From assembly GCA_017450705.1 (NCBI GenBank), contig JAFSTC010000112.1:1-64000 (forward strand): 64,000 nt of DNA, in the 5' to 3' direction. The notes under the pieces are model-generated. The model did not search any database. It was not told the DNA's origin and was given only the letters and a program-made list of their open reading frames with translations. Position 1 is the stretch's first letter. Each line of letters starts with the position of its first letter. Positions 53,819 to 62,886 of this stretch are shown in pieces. A program made the position numbers and the translations under genes. Source of the DNA: Lentisphaeria bacterium (GTDB taxonomy: Bacteria; Verrucomicrobiota; Lentisphaeria; Victivallales; Victivallaceae).

Positions 53819-54490
53819 TCAGAAGAGCTCCGGTTGTTTCGGGGGCGGGGCAAGAAGTTCCCGGACCGGGCGGAAACTTGTGCGGTGGATGGGGGAGGGG
53901 CCCAGACGCCGGAGCGCCTCGAGATGCTCCGCCGTTCCGTATCCCTTGTGCGCGGCGAACCCGTAGCCGGGATAAAGCGTGTCATAGCGCTCCATGAGTT
54001 CGTCCCGATGGACTTTTGCGAGGATGCTCGCCGCCGCGATGGCGGCGGAAAGGGCGTCGCCCTTGACCAGATTGCGGCAGGGCACGGGAAAACCCTTGAC
54101 CGGCAGACCGTCGACCAGGACGAAGTCCGCCGGGGGGTCCAAGGAAAGAACGGCCTGCCGCATGGCCCGGTGGGTGGCGTTGAGGATGTTGATGCCGTCG
54201 ATGACACCATTGTCCGACTCGGCGACGGCATAGACGATCCCGGGCAGGGCGAGCAATTCGTCGCGCAGCAGACGGCGCTCGGCGTCCGTAAGCTGCTTCG
54301 AATCGAAGACCCCCGGCAGTTCGGCGAGATCGGGCAGGATGACCGCTGCCGCGACGACAGGTCCCGCCAGCGGACCGCGTCCGGCCTCATCGACGCCCGC
54401 GATAAAATGAAAACCCTCCGCCCGGAGCTCGCGCTCCGTGCGGAGGAGTTCATCATCCTGTGTGATGTTTCTGCGGCGGCCGCGGCCCAT
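53819..54490 (-). CDS. rnhB: Ribonuclease HII
   Basis: 223-aa enzyme that removes ribonucleotides and RNA primers from DNA. FIAGVDEAGRGPLAGPVVAAAV carries the first two catalytic acids; SDNGVIDGINILNATHRAM, VDGLPVKG and KGDALSAAIAAASILAKVHRD carry the rest. It starts one base after the rplS stop, as the last gene of the rpsP operon. The AT-rich stretch after the stop has no clear hairpin. Confidence 0.95.
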   Translation of the reverse strand: MGRGRRRNITQDDELLRTERELRAEGFHFIAGVDEAGRGPLAGPVVAAAVILPDLAELPGVFDSKQLTDAERRLLRDELLALPGIVYAVAESDNGVIDGINILNATHRAMRQAVLSLDPPADFVLVDGLPVKGFPVPCRNLVKGDALSAAIAAASILAKVHRDELMERYDTLYPGYGFAAHKGYGTAEHLEALRRLGPSPIHRTSFRPVRELLAPPPKQPELF

Positions 54491-54491
54491 G

Positions 54492-54839
54492 TTACTTGGT
54501 CCGGAGCTCCTTGACGCGGGCATCGCGGCCCACTTTGTCGCGCAGGTAATACAGCTTGGAGCGGCGGACGGAACCGCGGCGGATGACTTCCACCTTCTCC
54601 AGACGGGGGCTGTTGACGGGGAAGACGCGCTCCACACCCTGACCGGCCTGGACCCGGCGGACGGTGAAGGTCTCCTCGATGCCGGAACCGCGCTTGGCGA
54701 TCACCACGCCCTGAAACTGCTGGATACGCTCATTGTCGCCCTCGACGATCTTCACCGAAATCTTGACGGTGTCGCCGACGTTGAACTCGTGACGGTTCTC
54801 GCGAACCTGCTCTTTACGGATCTTGTCCAATATCGTCAT
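54492..54839 (-). CDS. rplS: 50S ribosomal protein L19
   Basis: 115-aa ribosomal protein beginning MTILDKIRKEQVREN, with FNVGDTVKISVKIVEG and RIQQFQGVVIAKRG typical of L19 at the 30S/50S interface. The ATG at 54839 lies 2 bases after the trmD stop; the longer frame with 28 extra residues overlaps trmD and is not used. Confidence 0.97.
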   Translation of the reverse strand: MTILDKIRKEQVRENRHEFNVGDTVKISVKIVEGDNERIQQFQGVVIAKRGSGIEETFTVRRVQAGQGVERVFPVNSPRLEKVEVIRRGSVRRSKLYYLRDKVGRDARVKELRTK

Positions 54840-54841
54840 TT

Positions 54842-55540
54842 TCAAACCTCTTTTTCCGTTTGACTCATAAATTTTTCCCACATATCCGGTCTCCGTTCTC
54901 TTGTGAGCCGCTCCCTTTCGCACTGCCGGAACTCGGCAATGCGGCCGTGATCGCCGCTCAACAGGACCTCGGGGACCCGGATCCCTCTAAACTCAGTCGG
55001 CCGCGTGTACTGCGGATACTCCAGCAGGTTTCCGGAGTGAGACTCATCCACGCTGGACTCGTCATCCCCCAGCACGCCCGGCAGAAGCCGTATGACCGCA
55101 TCGGAGATCGCCATCGCGGCGAGGACTCCGCTCGACAGAACGAAATCGCCGAGCGATATCTCCATATCCACCGCGAGCCGTATCGCGCGCTCATCCACAC
55201 CTTCGTAGTGCCCGGTGACGATGATCAGATGTTCCCGCTTCGCGAGCTCTCCCGCCAGCGCCTGATCGAACACCCTGCCGCGGGGGGAGGTGAGGATCAC
55301 CAGACTTCCCGCCCGCTTCACCGATTCGATCGCGGCTACCACCGGCTCCGCCATCATCAGCATCCCCGGTCCGCCGCCGTAGGGCTTGTCATCCACGGTC
55401 CCCCGCGCGTCCTGCGCGAAGTCCCTGATGTTCGTCGCCGCGACTTCGGCGATTCCCCGCTCGGAAGCGCGTCCCACGACGCTCGTTCCCAGCGGTCCGG
55501 GAAACAACTCCGGAAACAACGTCAGCACATCGATACGCAC
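54842..55540 (-). CDS. trmD: tRNA (guanine37-N1)-methyltransferase
   Basis: 232-aa SPOUT methyltransferase. RIDVLTLFPELF starts the fold. DDKPYGGGPGMLM, TSPRGRVFDQALA and VTGHYEGVDERAI are hallmark segments, as is FVLSSGVLAAMAISDAV. It methylates G37 of tRNAs reading CNN codons and prevents frameshifting. The usual neighbour rimM is missing; khpA lies upstream instead. Confidence 0.97.
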   Translation of the reverse strand: MRIDVLTLFPELFPGPLGTSVVGRASERGIAEVAATNIRDFAQDARGTVDDKPYGGGPGMLMMAEPVVAAIESVKRAGSLVILTSPRGRVFDQALAGELAKREHLIIVTGHYEGVDERAIRLAVDMEISLGDFVLSSGVLAAMAISDAVIRLLPGVLGDDESSVDESHSGNLLEYPQYTRPTEFRGIRVPEVLLSGDHGRIAEFRQCERERLTRERRPDMWEKFMSQTEKEV

Positions 55541-55570
55541 CGCGCCGCCTCCAATTCAATCAGCCGGATA

Positions 55571-55888
55571 TCAGTCGAGCACGTCGACGGAGACACGCTT
55601 GTGCTGTCTGCCCGCGGCCCCGCTCACCAGAGAGCGGATGGACATGATGATCTTGCCGCGTTTGCCGACGATCTTGCCGATATCCTCCTTGCGGCACTTG
55701 ATCTTGATGGCCGCGCCTTCGCTCGTCTCGGTCATCTCGATGCTGACCTCATCGGGGTAGTCAACGAGAGCCTTGACGACGTATTCGACGAATCCCTCCA
55801 GTTCGTGCATCGAAGCGGACGCGCATCCGCACCCGCAGGAGCTTCCACCGGAGGATCCGAACAGAAAACCAAACAATTTTTTGAACAT
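55571..55888 (-). CDS. KhpA-like KH-domain RNA-binding protein with Cys-rich N-terminus
   Basis: 105-aa protein. The last ~77 residues are a YlqC/KhpA-type KH domain (VVKALVDYPDEVSIEM, KIKCRKEDIGKIVGKRGKI with the GxxG loop). Before it lies an unusual 26-residue extension, FKKLFGFLFGSSGGSSCGCG, with three cysteines in CGCGC. Relatives normally start at the equivalent of MHELEGFV. The ATG at 55888 has a weak site and MHELEGFV lacks one altogether, so the long form is preferred. It sits between rpsP and trmD, as in many bacteria. Confidence 0.8.
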   Translation of the reverse strand: MFKKLFGFLFGSSGGSSCGCGCASASMHELEGFVEYVVKALVDYPDEVSIEMTETSEGAAIKIKCRKEDIGKIVGKRGKIIMSIRSLVSGAAGRQHKRVSVDVLD

Positions 55889-55912
55889 GATCAAATCTCT
55901 TGAACTGGCGGA

Positions 55913-56344
55913 TTAAGCCTGCGCCTCGGTCTCCTTGGCGGCGTCTTTGGCTTCGGCAGCTTCAGCGGCGGCCTTCTCGGCAGCTTCCTTCTCGGCAGCG
56001 GCTTTGGCGGCGGCCTCTTCAGCGGCTTTGGCCTTGGCTTCCGCTTCGGCGGCGGCCTTGGCGGCAGCTTTCTTGGAGACATTGGGCTTGCGCACGCGGT
56101 CCTTCAGAACGATCCCGTTGCGTTTGCGGTCGATGATGTCCTGCACCGTCTCGGAAATGACGGCACCGACGCTCTTCCAGTAATCAGCGCGCTCGAGGTC
56201 GATCACCTCGATCTTTCTGCAGGGATCATAGTAACCCAGCTCTTCGATCGCTTTTCCGTCACGGCTGGAACGCTGATCCATCACCACCACCCGGAAACAG
56301 GCAAGATTGCGGGTGCCGGTACGCTTTAATCTGACTCTGACCAT
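55913..56344 (-). CDS. rpsP: 30S ribosomal protein S16 with Ala/Glu/Lys-rich extension
   Basis: 143-aa protein. Residues 1-85 are S16 (MVRVRLKRTGTRNLACFRVV, YYDPCRKIEVIDLERADYW). After KPNVSKKAAAKAAAEAEA the remaining ~50 residues are almost pure Ala, Glu and Lys, predicting a long charged helix. Most bacterial S16 proteins are 80-90 residues long. It is the first gene of the rpsP-khpA-trmD-rplS-rnhB operon behind a promoter and a 170-base leader. Confidence 0.94.
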   Translation of the reverse strand: MVRVRLKRTGTRNLACFRVVVMDQRSSRDGKAIEELGYYDPCRKIEVIDLERADYWKSVGAVISETVQDIIDRKRNGIVLKDRVRKPNVSKKAAAKAAAEAEAKAKAAEEAAAKAAAEKEAAEKAAAEAAEAKDAAKETEAQA

Positions 56345-56519
56345 AAACTGATTTTCACCTCTTTGTAATTTTTATCTCGCATCAGGCGCATTTCGGAAGC
56401 TCCGGCGTAACAGCCACGTTTTTTTTACCGCCGGTACGGCCGGCCGCGCACCCACAGGTCCAGAGGATTGACCATAGATCCGCCTGCCCGCCGCCTTCCT
56501 CATACGTGAGCAATTCCTT

Positions 56520-56548
56520 AATATACTGCCGTTTCCCTTCTCCGTCAA
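56520..56548 (-). promoter_or_regulatory. Promoter of the rpsP operon
   Basis: Minus strand TTGACG (56548-56543), 17-base spacer, TATATT (56525-56520). The leader to rpsP (56345-56513) is about 170 bases with a CCGGCCGTACCGG-like repeat and a run of eight A's, possibly an autogenous control site. Confidence 0.75.
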
Positions 56549-56578
56549 GCCGGAAACGCGTTCCGGAGGGCAAAAAGT

Positions 56579-59050
56579 TCACAGAAATTTGCCTGTCCGG
56601 CTCTCCGGGGCTTTTTTGATCTCCTCCGGCGTTCCCGCCGCGACGATGCGTCCGCCGGCATCTCCGCCGCCGGGCCCCATGTCGATCACATGATCCGCGC
56701 TGCGGATCACGTCGAGATCGTGTTCGATGACCACTACCGTCGCCCCGCGGTCGATTAGTTTCTGAAAGACATCCATCAGGGTCTGCACGTCCAGAGGATG
56801 AAGCCCGATGGTGGGCTCGTCGAAGACGAAGAGCGTGTCCGACTGGCTCCTTCCGATCTCCTCCGACAGCTTCAGCCGCTGGGCCTCGCCGCCGGAAAGA
56901 CGGGGCGTTTCCTCGCCCAGCGTGAGATATCCCAGCCCCAGATCCTTGAGCACCCGGAGCCGGTCGCGGACGACTTTCTTTTCGCTCCAGAACCGGAGCG
57001 CGGTGCAAATGTCCATCTCCATCGCACGGGGAAGGGAACAGGTTTCCCCCTCCCTGTTGGACCAGAGCAGCGTTTCGGCGGTCTTTCCGTAACGGGACCC
57101 CCGGCAGGAGGGGCAGGGAATGTCCACATCGGGAAGGAATTGCACGTCGAGACTGATCTCCCCCGTCCCGTCGCACACCGGACAGCGCAGACGCCCGGTG
57201 TTGTAACTGAAATCCCCCGCCTTGAAGCCCTGTTTCTTCGCCTCGGGCGTCCCGGCAAAGATCTTCCGCAGTTCATCGTGGACATCGGCGTAAGTCGCCA
57301 CCGTCGAGCGTACGTTGATGCCGATGGGGACGGCGTCGATCAGTTTCACCCGCATGATCCCTCCCGGATCGGCTGTCGTGACGTGCGCCGGCAGCCGGGT
57401 GCCGGCGATCGCCGCGAGGAGACCGGGAACGAGGCTTTCCAGCACGAGCGTCGTCTTGCCGGAACCGGAGACGCCGGTCACGACCGTCATCCGTCCCCTG
57501 GGGATCGCGACGGAAAGGGGCTTCACCGTGTGGATCGACGATGTTTCCAGTCGGATCGTCCCCTTCGAAAAAACATCTTCCGTACATCTCGGGCGGAGAA
57601 GTTTCTTTTCATCCGAAAGGAAGGGCGCGATCCGCGATGCCGGATTTTTTCGGATCTCGGGGGGCGTTCCCTCCGCGATCAGCAGGCCTCCGCCGGCTCC
57701 CGCTCCGGGACCCAGTTCGATCAGATGATCCGCAAAAGAGAGGACCTGTGTGTCATGATCGACGAGGATGACGGAGTTGCCGTCGGCGATCAGGTCGCGC
57801 ATCACCCCCTTCAGGCCCTCGATGTTGGCCGGGTGCAGACCGATGGAGGGTTCGTCCAGCACGTAGAGGACCCCCGTGGTGCGGTTGCGGACGGCGCGGG
57901 CCAGCTGCATCCGCTGGCGTTCCCCCGTGGAGAGCGTCGAGGCGGCGCGGTCCAGCGTCAGATAGTCCAGCCCCAGGTCCGAGAGACGGCGGGCGGCGGA
58001 AAAGAAGGCGTCGCAGATGCTCCCGGCCATGGGGCGCATCTCAGGGGGCAGGGAGTCCGGGACGGCTTCGACCCAGTTTTTGAGGTCGCCCAGCGTCATT
58101 TTGCACACGTCGGCAAGGGAGAGCCCCCGCAGACGGGGCGCCCGCGCCGCCTCGGAGAGACGGGAGCCTTCGCACGCGGGGCAGACGCTCTGGCGCAGAA
58201 ACTTCGCGACCCGTTTCATCCCGTTTTCGTCCTTGACTTTCGCCAGAGCGTTCTCGACGGTGTAAATGGCGTTGTAATAGGTGAAATCCAGTTCTCCCGC
58301 GGCGCCGTTGGTCCGGTTCTGGTAGATCATGTGGTGTTTGACCGGGGGGCCGCGGAAGACGATCTCCCGCTCTTTCTGCGAGAGCTCCCGGAAGGGCACG
58401 TTCGTCCGGACGCCCAGCTCCCGGGCGATGTCTTTCATGAGAGACCACATCAGAGTCTGCCACGGCAGGACGGCCCCCTGATCGATGGTGAGCGATTCGT
58501 CGGGCACGAGCGTCGTTTCGTCCACCACGTTGACGATGCCCGTTCCGTCGCAGCTGCGGCAGGCGCCCTGACTGTTGAAAGCCAGTTCCTCAGCTCCGGG
58601 GGCGAAGAAAGCTGCGCCGCACTCGGGGCAGACAAGTTCCTTTTCCGCGGCGACGGCCAGCGTCGGCGGATGGAGGTGTCCGTTGGGGCAGCGGTGGCAG
58701 GCCAGCCGGGAAAACATCAGCCGCAGGGAGTTGAGCAACTCCGTCCCCGTGCCGAAGGTGCTGCGGATCCCGGGAACGCCGGGACGCTGATGCAGCGCCA
58801 GCGCGGCGGGAACGTACAGAATTTCGTCCACCTGGGCCCTTGCGGCCTGGGTCATGCGCCGCCGGGTGTAGGTCGAGAGAGATTCCAGATAGCGCCGGGA
58901 ACCCTCGGCGTAAAGAACGCCCAACGCCAGAGAGGACTTGCCGGAACCGGAAACGCCGGCGATCCCGACGATCTTGTGGAGGGGAATGTCCACATCCAGA
59001 TTTTTGAGATTGTGGACGCGCGCCCCCCTGACGAGAATTTTATCCGGCAT
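56579..59050 (-). CDS. UvrA-like ABC ATPase (second UvrA)
   Basis: 823-aa homologue of UvrA, about 120 residues shorter than the 947-aa copy at 16509. [15 protein letters not shown] and GVSGSGKTTLVLESL are the Walker A motifs. Its N-half signature is LSTGERQRMQLARAV (Gly-Gly replaced by Thr-Gly); the C-half is [15 protein letters not shown]. Zinc cysteines are in CHRCPNGHLH, CPECGAAFF, CRSCDG, CPACEG, CPVCDG and CPSCRG. Shortened UvrA2/UvrA-like proteins are associated with drug or DNA-damage tolerance, not required for standard excision. AAGGGAAGGA precedes the ATG. Confidence 0.9.
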   Translation of the reverse strand: MPDKILVRGARVHNLKNLDVDIPLHKIVGIAGVSGSGKSSLALGVLYAEGSRRYLESLSTYTRRRMTQAARAQVDEILYVPAALALHQRPGVPGIRSTFGTGTELLNSLRLMFSRLACHRCPNGHLHPPTLAVAAEKELVCPECGAAFFAPGAEELAFNSQGACRSCDGTGIVNVVDETTLVPDESLTIDQGAVLPWQTLMWSLMKDIARELGVRTNVPFRELSQKEREIVFRGPPVKHHMIYQNRTNGAAGELDFTYYNAIYTVENALAKVKDENGMKRVAKFLRQSVCPACEGSRLSEAARAPRLRGLSLADVCKMTLGDLKNWVEAVPDSLPPEMRPMAGSICDAFFSAARRLSDLGLDYLTLDRAASTLSTGERQRMQLARAVRNRTTGVLYVLDEPSIGLHPANIEGLKGVMRDLIADGNSVILVDHDTQVLSFADHLIELGPGAGAGGGLLIAEGTPPEIRKNPASRIAPFLSDEKKLLRPRCTEDVFSKGTIRLETSSIHTVKPLSVAIPRGRMTVVTGVSGSGKTTLVLESLVPGLLAAIAGTRLPAHVTTADPGGIMRVKLIDAVPIGINVRSTVATYADVHDELRKIFAGTPEAKKQGFKAGDFSYNTGRLRCPVCDGTGEISLDVQFLPDVDIPCPSCRGSRYGKTAETLLWSNREGETCSLPRAMEMDICTALRFWSEKKVVRDRLRVLKDLGLGYLTLGEETPRLSGGEAQRLKLSEEIGRSQSDTLFVFDEPTIGLHPLDVQTLMDVFQKLIDRGATVVVIEHDLDVIRSADHVIDMGPGGGDAGGRIVAAGTPEEIKKAPESRTGKFL

Positions 59051-59078
59051 GATCCTTCCCTTTGTTCATTTGCCGCAT

Positions 59079-59107
59079 AATATATCCCGGGCAGGGGGGG
59101 AATGCAA
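59079..59107 (-). promoter_or_regulatory. Promoter of the second UvrA gene
   Basis: Minus strand TTGCAT (59107-59102), 17-base spacer, TATATT (59084-59079), 29 bases before the start codon and just after the end of the glycosidase gene. Confidence 0.65.
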
Positions 59108-59136
59108 ACGCGGACGGGGACAGGTCCTTCCCGAAA

Positions 59137-61521
59137 TCAGCCTTCGAAGGCGAGGTCGAAATGCAGGAGAGACCTGTCGTTTTCGAGGTCGTTCATGAAG
59201 GAAATCGTATACTCCGCTCCCCGTTCCGGGGCTCTCGAAACCTCGACTTCGATGAAGGAGTAGAACGGCGTGTTCACGTAAAACAGGTCTCCCCGGTGGA
59301 GACTGCGGATCGCCAGATGCCGGAGCCCCGATCCCGCGTGTTCCCGCAGGGGGATCCAGCAGGAACGCTCCCCCGCCATGAGGAACTCCTCCCGGGGCGT
59401 CTCCTCTTTCCTGAAACCGTTTTTCCCGAGGAAGCCGATCCGCCGGAGGGCGCCGTCTTCGACTTCGCAGAGTTCGAAGCGGTTGTCGTACAGATCGACC
59501 GTCATGGATTCCTCGTAGGGGACCGGCATATCGGCGATGGAGAGCCGGAGGAACCATTCGGGCGCGGCGCCAGTTCCGCACCGGAAACGGCGCTGCTCCT
59601 CTACGCAGGCGAGATATTCTCTCCCCTCGGGCGAGAGTTCGGGATACGCTTCCTCGTAGGCCGAAAAATCGGCTTCTCCGAAGACGACGGCGGCGATGCC
59701 CGAGGGGGCCAGCGTGAAGGCTTCTCCGTCGAAGGGAAGCGCCCTGCCGGGACTTTTGACATCCGGCAGGCAGAGGCGGCCCGGCCACGATTCCGGGATC
59801 CCGGCCGCCGCTTTGTCGACGGCGGGATCGACGGCAACGGCTCTTCCGCTCAGATTGGCGAAAATGCAGACCGCCCGATCGTCCGCGATCATCAGATAGC
59901 GGGAAACGTCGGGCGAACGGGGGAAGATGCCCGAAGAGTTATAGTCGCTGAAAACGCGGAGATCCTTTTTCCCCCGCAGGAGATGCCACAGTTTCCAAAG
60001 GGGGCGGAAATTCGCGTCGCAGGGGCCCGGAACGGGGGGATGGGCGAGGGAGGAACTGACAAACTGCACGCCCAGCGGCACGTGGGGACTTTGACCGGCG
60101 GACGCGAGAAACGGGATCATGGCGGGGGAACTGTATTCCGGAAACGCCGCCGTCCACATGGTCCCGGGGCAGACCGTCGCCATGGAGTAATAGGCGTGGT
60201 CCAGCCGACTGCGGATGAGAAGTCCCCGTTCCCCTTCGCCGGAGACATAGCCGTCGATCGTTCCCGCCGTCATGCCCAGCGCGCTGAACATGGGGCCGGT
60301 GTGGGAAAAGAACAGCCCCTCCGGACCGGCGATGCCGCGCAGTCTCCTGTTCGCCAGATAGTGTCTGCGGAAGTGGATGCGTCCGCCGTGAAACGATTCA
60401 TTGGGGGGCGTCTGACCGTGGAAGGGCCCGCCGTAGTCCATGTAAAGCCCGTCGCGGTCCCGTTCGAGGTACTTGTCGAACCAGTCGGCCTGCTCCTCGA
60501 CGACGGAGTCCTCGCTGCCGCGGATGTACACCATGACCCGGATGCCGTGCCGGTGGGCAAAGTCGATGACGTGCCGGAACTTTTCGGGATCGTAAGGCTG
60601 TCCGCCGTTCTGGACGTCGGTACGCCAGTTTTCGTGGAGGATGAGCACATCCGCCTTCGAGCGGGCGATCATCTCCAGCGTCTCGTCGTCCGGATACCGG
60701 CGGGTATTGTCGAAATAGTGGTACATGGCCAGCGGCGGGAAGTGCCGGGTCTGTGCCGCCGGAGCGACGACCCAGCCCCAGCGGTTGCGCCACTGCCACG
60801 GTCCGGACTTGGGCCGCACCGGGGATGTCTGGAAATTCCAGGTCAGAATGGGGTTCCCGTTTTTCCAGAGGACCGACGACCGGTTGCACGCGGGGTCTCC
60901 GGCGAGCACGTTGTCCCCCTCCATCACGAATTCCGCGTAGCAGGAGGGACCGGACTTCTGCCACAGATTGAATCCGGTCAGGGGCAGGATGCTGTGCTCC
61001 AGCACCCGGTCTTCACCGGGGGGCAGGGCGCGCTCCGGGGCGGATGTCTGGATCAGCGTCCCGTCGATTTTCTTCGGGCGGTAGGCGAGGGACCAGCGGA
61101 CCGTTTCGAAAGCGCCGAAAGAGAGCGGCAGCGACAGTTCGAAACCCGATATCTCCTCCGTGATCTGTTCGCCGAGAAAGAACGCGTCGCAGAAGGCCGT
61201 TCCGTCGTCGAAGAGCTCGTACCGGAGCGTCATGCGCAGTCCCGGCTGCGCCGCGCCGGTCCGGTCGGCAAAGGCAAGATCGGCATACTCCAGCAGGACC
61301 GCGCCGGTCCGGGCGGAAGTCCAGCGTTCGGGCTTTGTTTTTCCCGGAACGGTGAAAAGCTCCCGGCCTCCGGCCAAAGCGATTTTGAGGACCGACGGTG
61401 CGGCCAGCAGGTCGGCATTCCCCAGAGTCCCGGGCAGGGGGATCGAGCCCAGCATGCCGCCGGGGGTGAACGTGTACTCGAGCGGACCTGATTTCATGCG
61501 GATGTTTTCTTCAGAACTCAT
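59137..61521 (-). CDS. Putative glycoside hydrolase with central TIM barrel (unassigned family)
   Basis: 794-aa protein without a signal peptide. An N-terminal beta-sandwich (residues about 10-245, FDDGTAFCDAFFLGEQITEE) is followed by a barrel with ADVLILHENWRTDVQNGG, FAHRHGIRVMVYIRGSE, DGLYMDYGGPFHG and EGLFFSHTG strands. This resembles the clan D (GH27/31/36) arrangement, and the Asp of YMDYGG could be the nucleophile. C-terminal beta-domains (about 560-794) end the protein. I cannot assign a family. It follows a GH20 gene by 13 bases, so it probably acts on products of that enzyme in the cytoplasm. Confidence 0.62.
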   Translation of the reverse strand: MSSEENIRMKSGPLEYTFTPGGMLGSIPLPGTLGNADLLAAPSVLKIALAGGRELFTVPGKTKPERWTSARTGAVLLEYADLAFADRTGAAQPGLRMTLRYELFDDGTAFCDAFFLGEQITEEISGFELSLPLSFGAFETVRWSLAYRPKKIDGTLIQTSAPERALPPGEDRVLEHSILPLTGFNLWQKSGPSCYAEFVMEGDNVLAGDPACNRSSVLWKNGNPILTWNFQTSPVRPKSGPWQWRNRWGWVVAPAAQTRHFPPLAMYHYFDNTRRYPDDETLEMIARSKADVLILHENWRTDVQNGGQPYDPEKFRHVIDFAHRHGIRVMVYIRGSEDSVVEEQADWFDKYLERDRDGLYMDYGGPFHGQTPPNESFHGGRIHFRRHYLANRRLRGIAGPEGLFFSHTGPMFSALGMTAGTIDGYVSGEGERGLLIRSRLDHAYYSMATVCPGTMWTAAFPEYSSPAMIPFLASAGQSPHVPLGVQFVSSSLAHPPVPGPCDANFRPLWKLWHLLRGKKDLRVFSDYNSSGIFPRSPDVSRYLMIADDRAVCIFANLSGRAVAVDPAVDKAAAGIPESWPGRLCLPDVKSPGRALPFDGEAFTLAPSGIAAVVFGEADFSAYEEAYPELSPEGREYLACVEEQRRFRCGTGAAPEWFLRLSIADMPVPYEESMTVDLYDNRFELCEVEDGALRRIGFLGKNGFRKEETPREEFLMAGERSCWIPLREHAGSGLRHLAIRSLHRGDLFYVNTPFYSFIEVEVSRAPERGAEYTISFMNDLENDRSLLHFDLAFEG

Positions 61522-61534
61522 TTTTTACCTTCTT

Positions 61535-62872
61535 TCAGGGCAGCTCCAGCGGTTTGACCGTGTCCAGACGGCGGAACTGGGAGCCGATCTCGGCCAGAAA
61601 CTCCTCTTTGCCGACCAGCCCGTTGCGGTCGAACACCGCGCCCAGTTTCGGCAGCAGTTCTTTCACGTCACGGTGCAGTTTCCGGGGAGCCTCCACCAGA
61701 TCGCGGAGCATCGTTTCCCGGTCGATCCCGACGAAACGGCTGGAGGCAAGCTGGGCGTCGTGATCGGCCACGATCTCCAGCAGCCGGTTGGCAGCGATCT
61801 GGTACTCGACGCCGAGGGCGATGTATTCTCTGCTCTCTTCTTCGAGGCGGCACGACGCGGGCCACGCCCTGATCTTTGCGGGGACCTTGACCAGCTCGAA
61901 CTCCAGCGCCCGGCGCAGCAGACGCGACAATTCGCCGATCCTCTCCCGCCACGGATGACGTTCCCATTTCTCGGGATCCCCCGCCGCGGCGAAAAGGGGC
62001 AGGGACATGAGCCAGGGGGGATAGAACGCGTACTTGTTCCCGGACCGCCCCCAGGTCGTGTGGATGACCGTGCCGTCAAACTCGTTCCAGCCGAGGATGT
62101 TTTCCAGTCTGTCCTCATAAAAGGGCAGGATCTGCCGGAAGTGTTCGTACCAGGCGCACTGGAGTCCCGAGGCGCCCCAGACTTCGCGGCCGGAGTCCCG
62201 CAGTTTTCGGGTGCTGCCGAAGGGGCCTTTCCCCCAGTATTTCCAGTCGACGATGACCGTGCTTTCCGGCAGCGTCTTCGCCGCTTCCGCCGGATCCGGT
62301 TCGGCGAGGAGCATATCGCCCCAGACCAGCGGGCGGAAACCCGACTTCTCCGCTGCGGCGCAGAACTTTTTTACATGAGTTGAGTAGAGTTGAAACTTTG
62401 TTTCTCCCCGTTCGAGACGGGCGCGGCAGGCCGGACACAGACCGATGCGGGCGACCTCGTCCGCGCCCAGGTGGATGTACCGGGAACGTGGGAAGATCGT
62501 CCGCAGTTCGTCCATCCAGGCAAGGAGCTGTTTCTCCGAACCCGGCGCCGACGGGCAGAGCGTCAGCGTGCCGTTCTCCCGGAGCCCGGCGCAGGAATCG
62601 TCTCCCAGCGCCCACTCCAGGTGTCCCTGTATCTGCATGAGGGGGATCGTTTCGAAACCGAGACTCTCGGCCAGACGGACGATCCGCGCCGCCTCTTCGG
62701 GTGTGTAGACCGGCATGGCGGCACAGGGCCAGGAGCGCCACAGGACGCGGCAGTCGAACTCGAGAACGAGCCCCTCGAAACCGCATTGCCGGAAGTACCG
62801 CAGATACTCCTCCAGCCGGTCGAAACGGGGAACGATCCCCTTGAAATCCAAGTGCAGAAAACGTCTTTTCAT
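61535..62872 (-). CDS. GH20-like beta-N-acetylhexosaminidase
   Basis: 445-aa TIM-barrel enzyme. RYIHLGADEVARIG contains the GH20 Asp-Glu pair (D138/E139) used in substrate-assisted catalysis; FETIPLMQIQGHLEW and LVWGDMLL also fit. The usual N-terminal GH20b domain is missing, and there is no signal peptide, as in cytoplasmic exo-hexosaminidases. Two cysteines lie in GLCPACRAR. An 8-bp hairpin separates it from the upstream CBM-like gene. Likely removes terminal GlcNAc or GalNAc from imported glycans. Confidence 0.82.
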   Translation of the reverse strand: MKRRFLHLDFKGIVPRFDRLEEYLRYFRQCGFEGLVLEFDCRVLWRSWPCAAMPVYTPEEAARIVRLAESLGFETIPLMQIQGHLEWALGDDSCAGLRENGTLTLCPSAPGSEKQLLAWMDELRTIFPRSRYIHLGADEVARIGLCPACRARLERGETKFQLYSTHVKKFCAAAEKSGFRPLVWGDMLLAEPDPAEAAKTLPESTVIVDWKYWGKGPFGSTRKLRDSGREVWGASGLQCAWYEHFRQILPFYEDRLENILGWNEFDGTVIHTTWGRSGNKYAFYPPWLMSLPLFAAAGDPEKWERHPWRERIGELSRLLRRALEFELVKVPAKIRAWPASCRLEEESREYIALGVEYQIAANRLLEIVADHDAQLASSRFVGIDRETMLRDLVEAPRKLHRDVKELLPKLGAVFDRNGLVGKEEFLAEIGSQFRRLDTVKPLELP

Positions 62873-62886
62873 GTGCGCCGAAAACG

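Noticed and set aside
56543-56572. Terminator of the second uvrA gene (CCGGAA-ACGCG-TTCCGG)
   Set aside because: The hairpin is convincing but is followed by CTTGACGG on the minus strand, not a T-run, and overlaps the rpsP promoter region.
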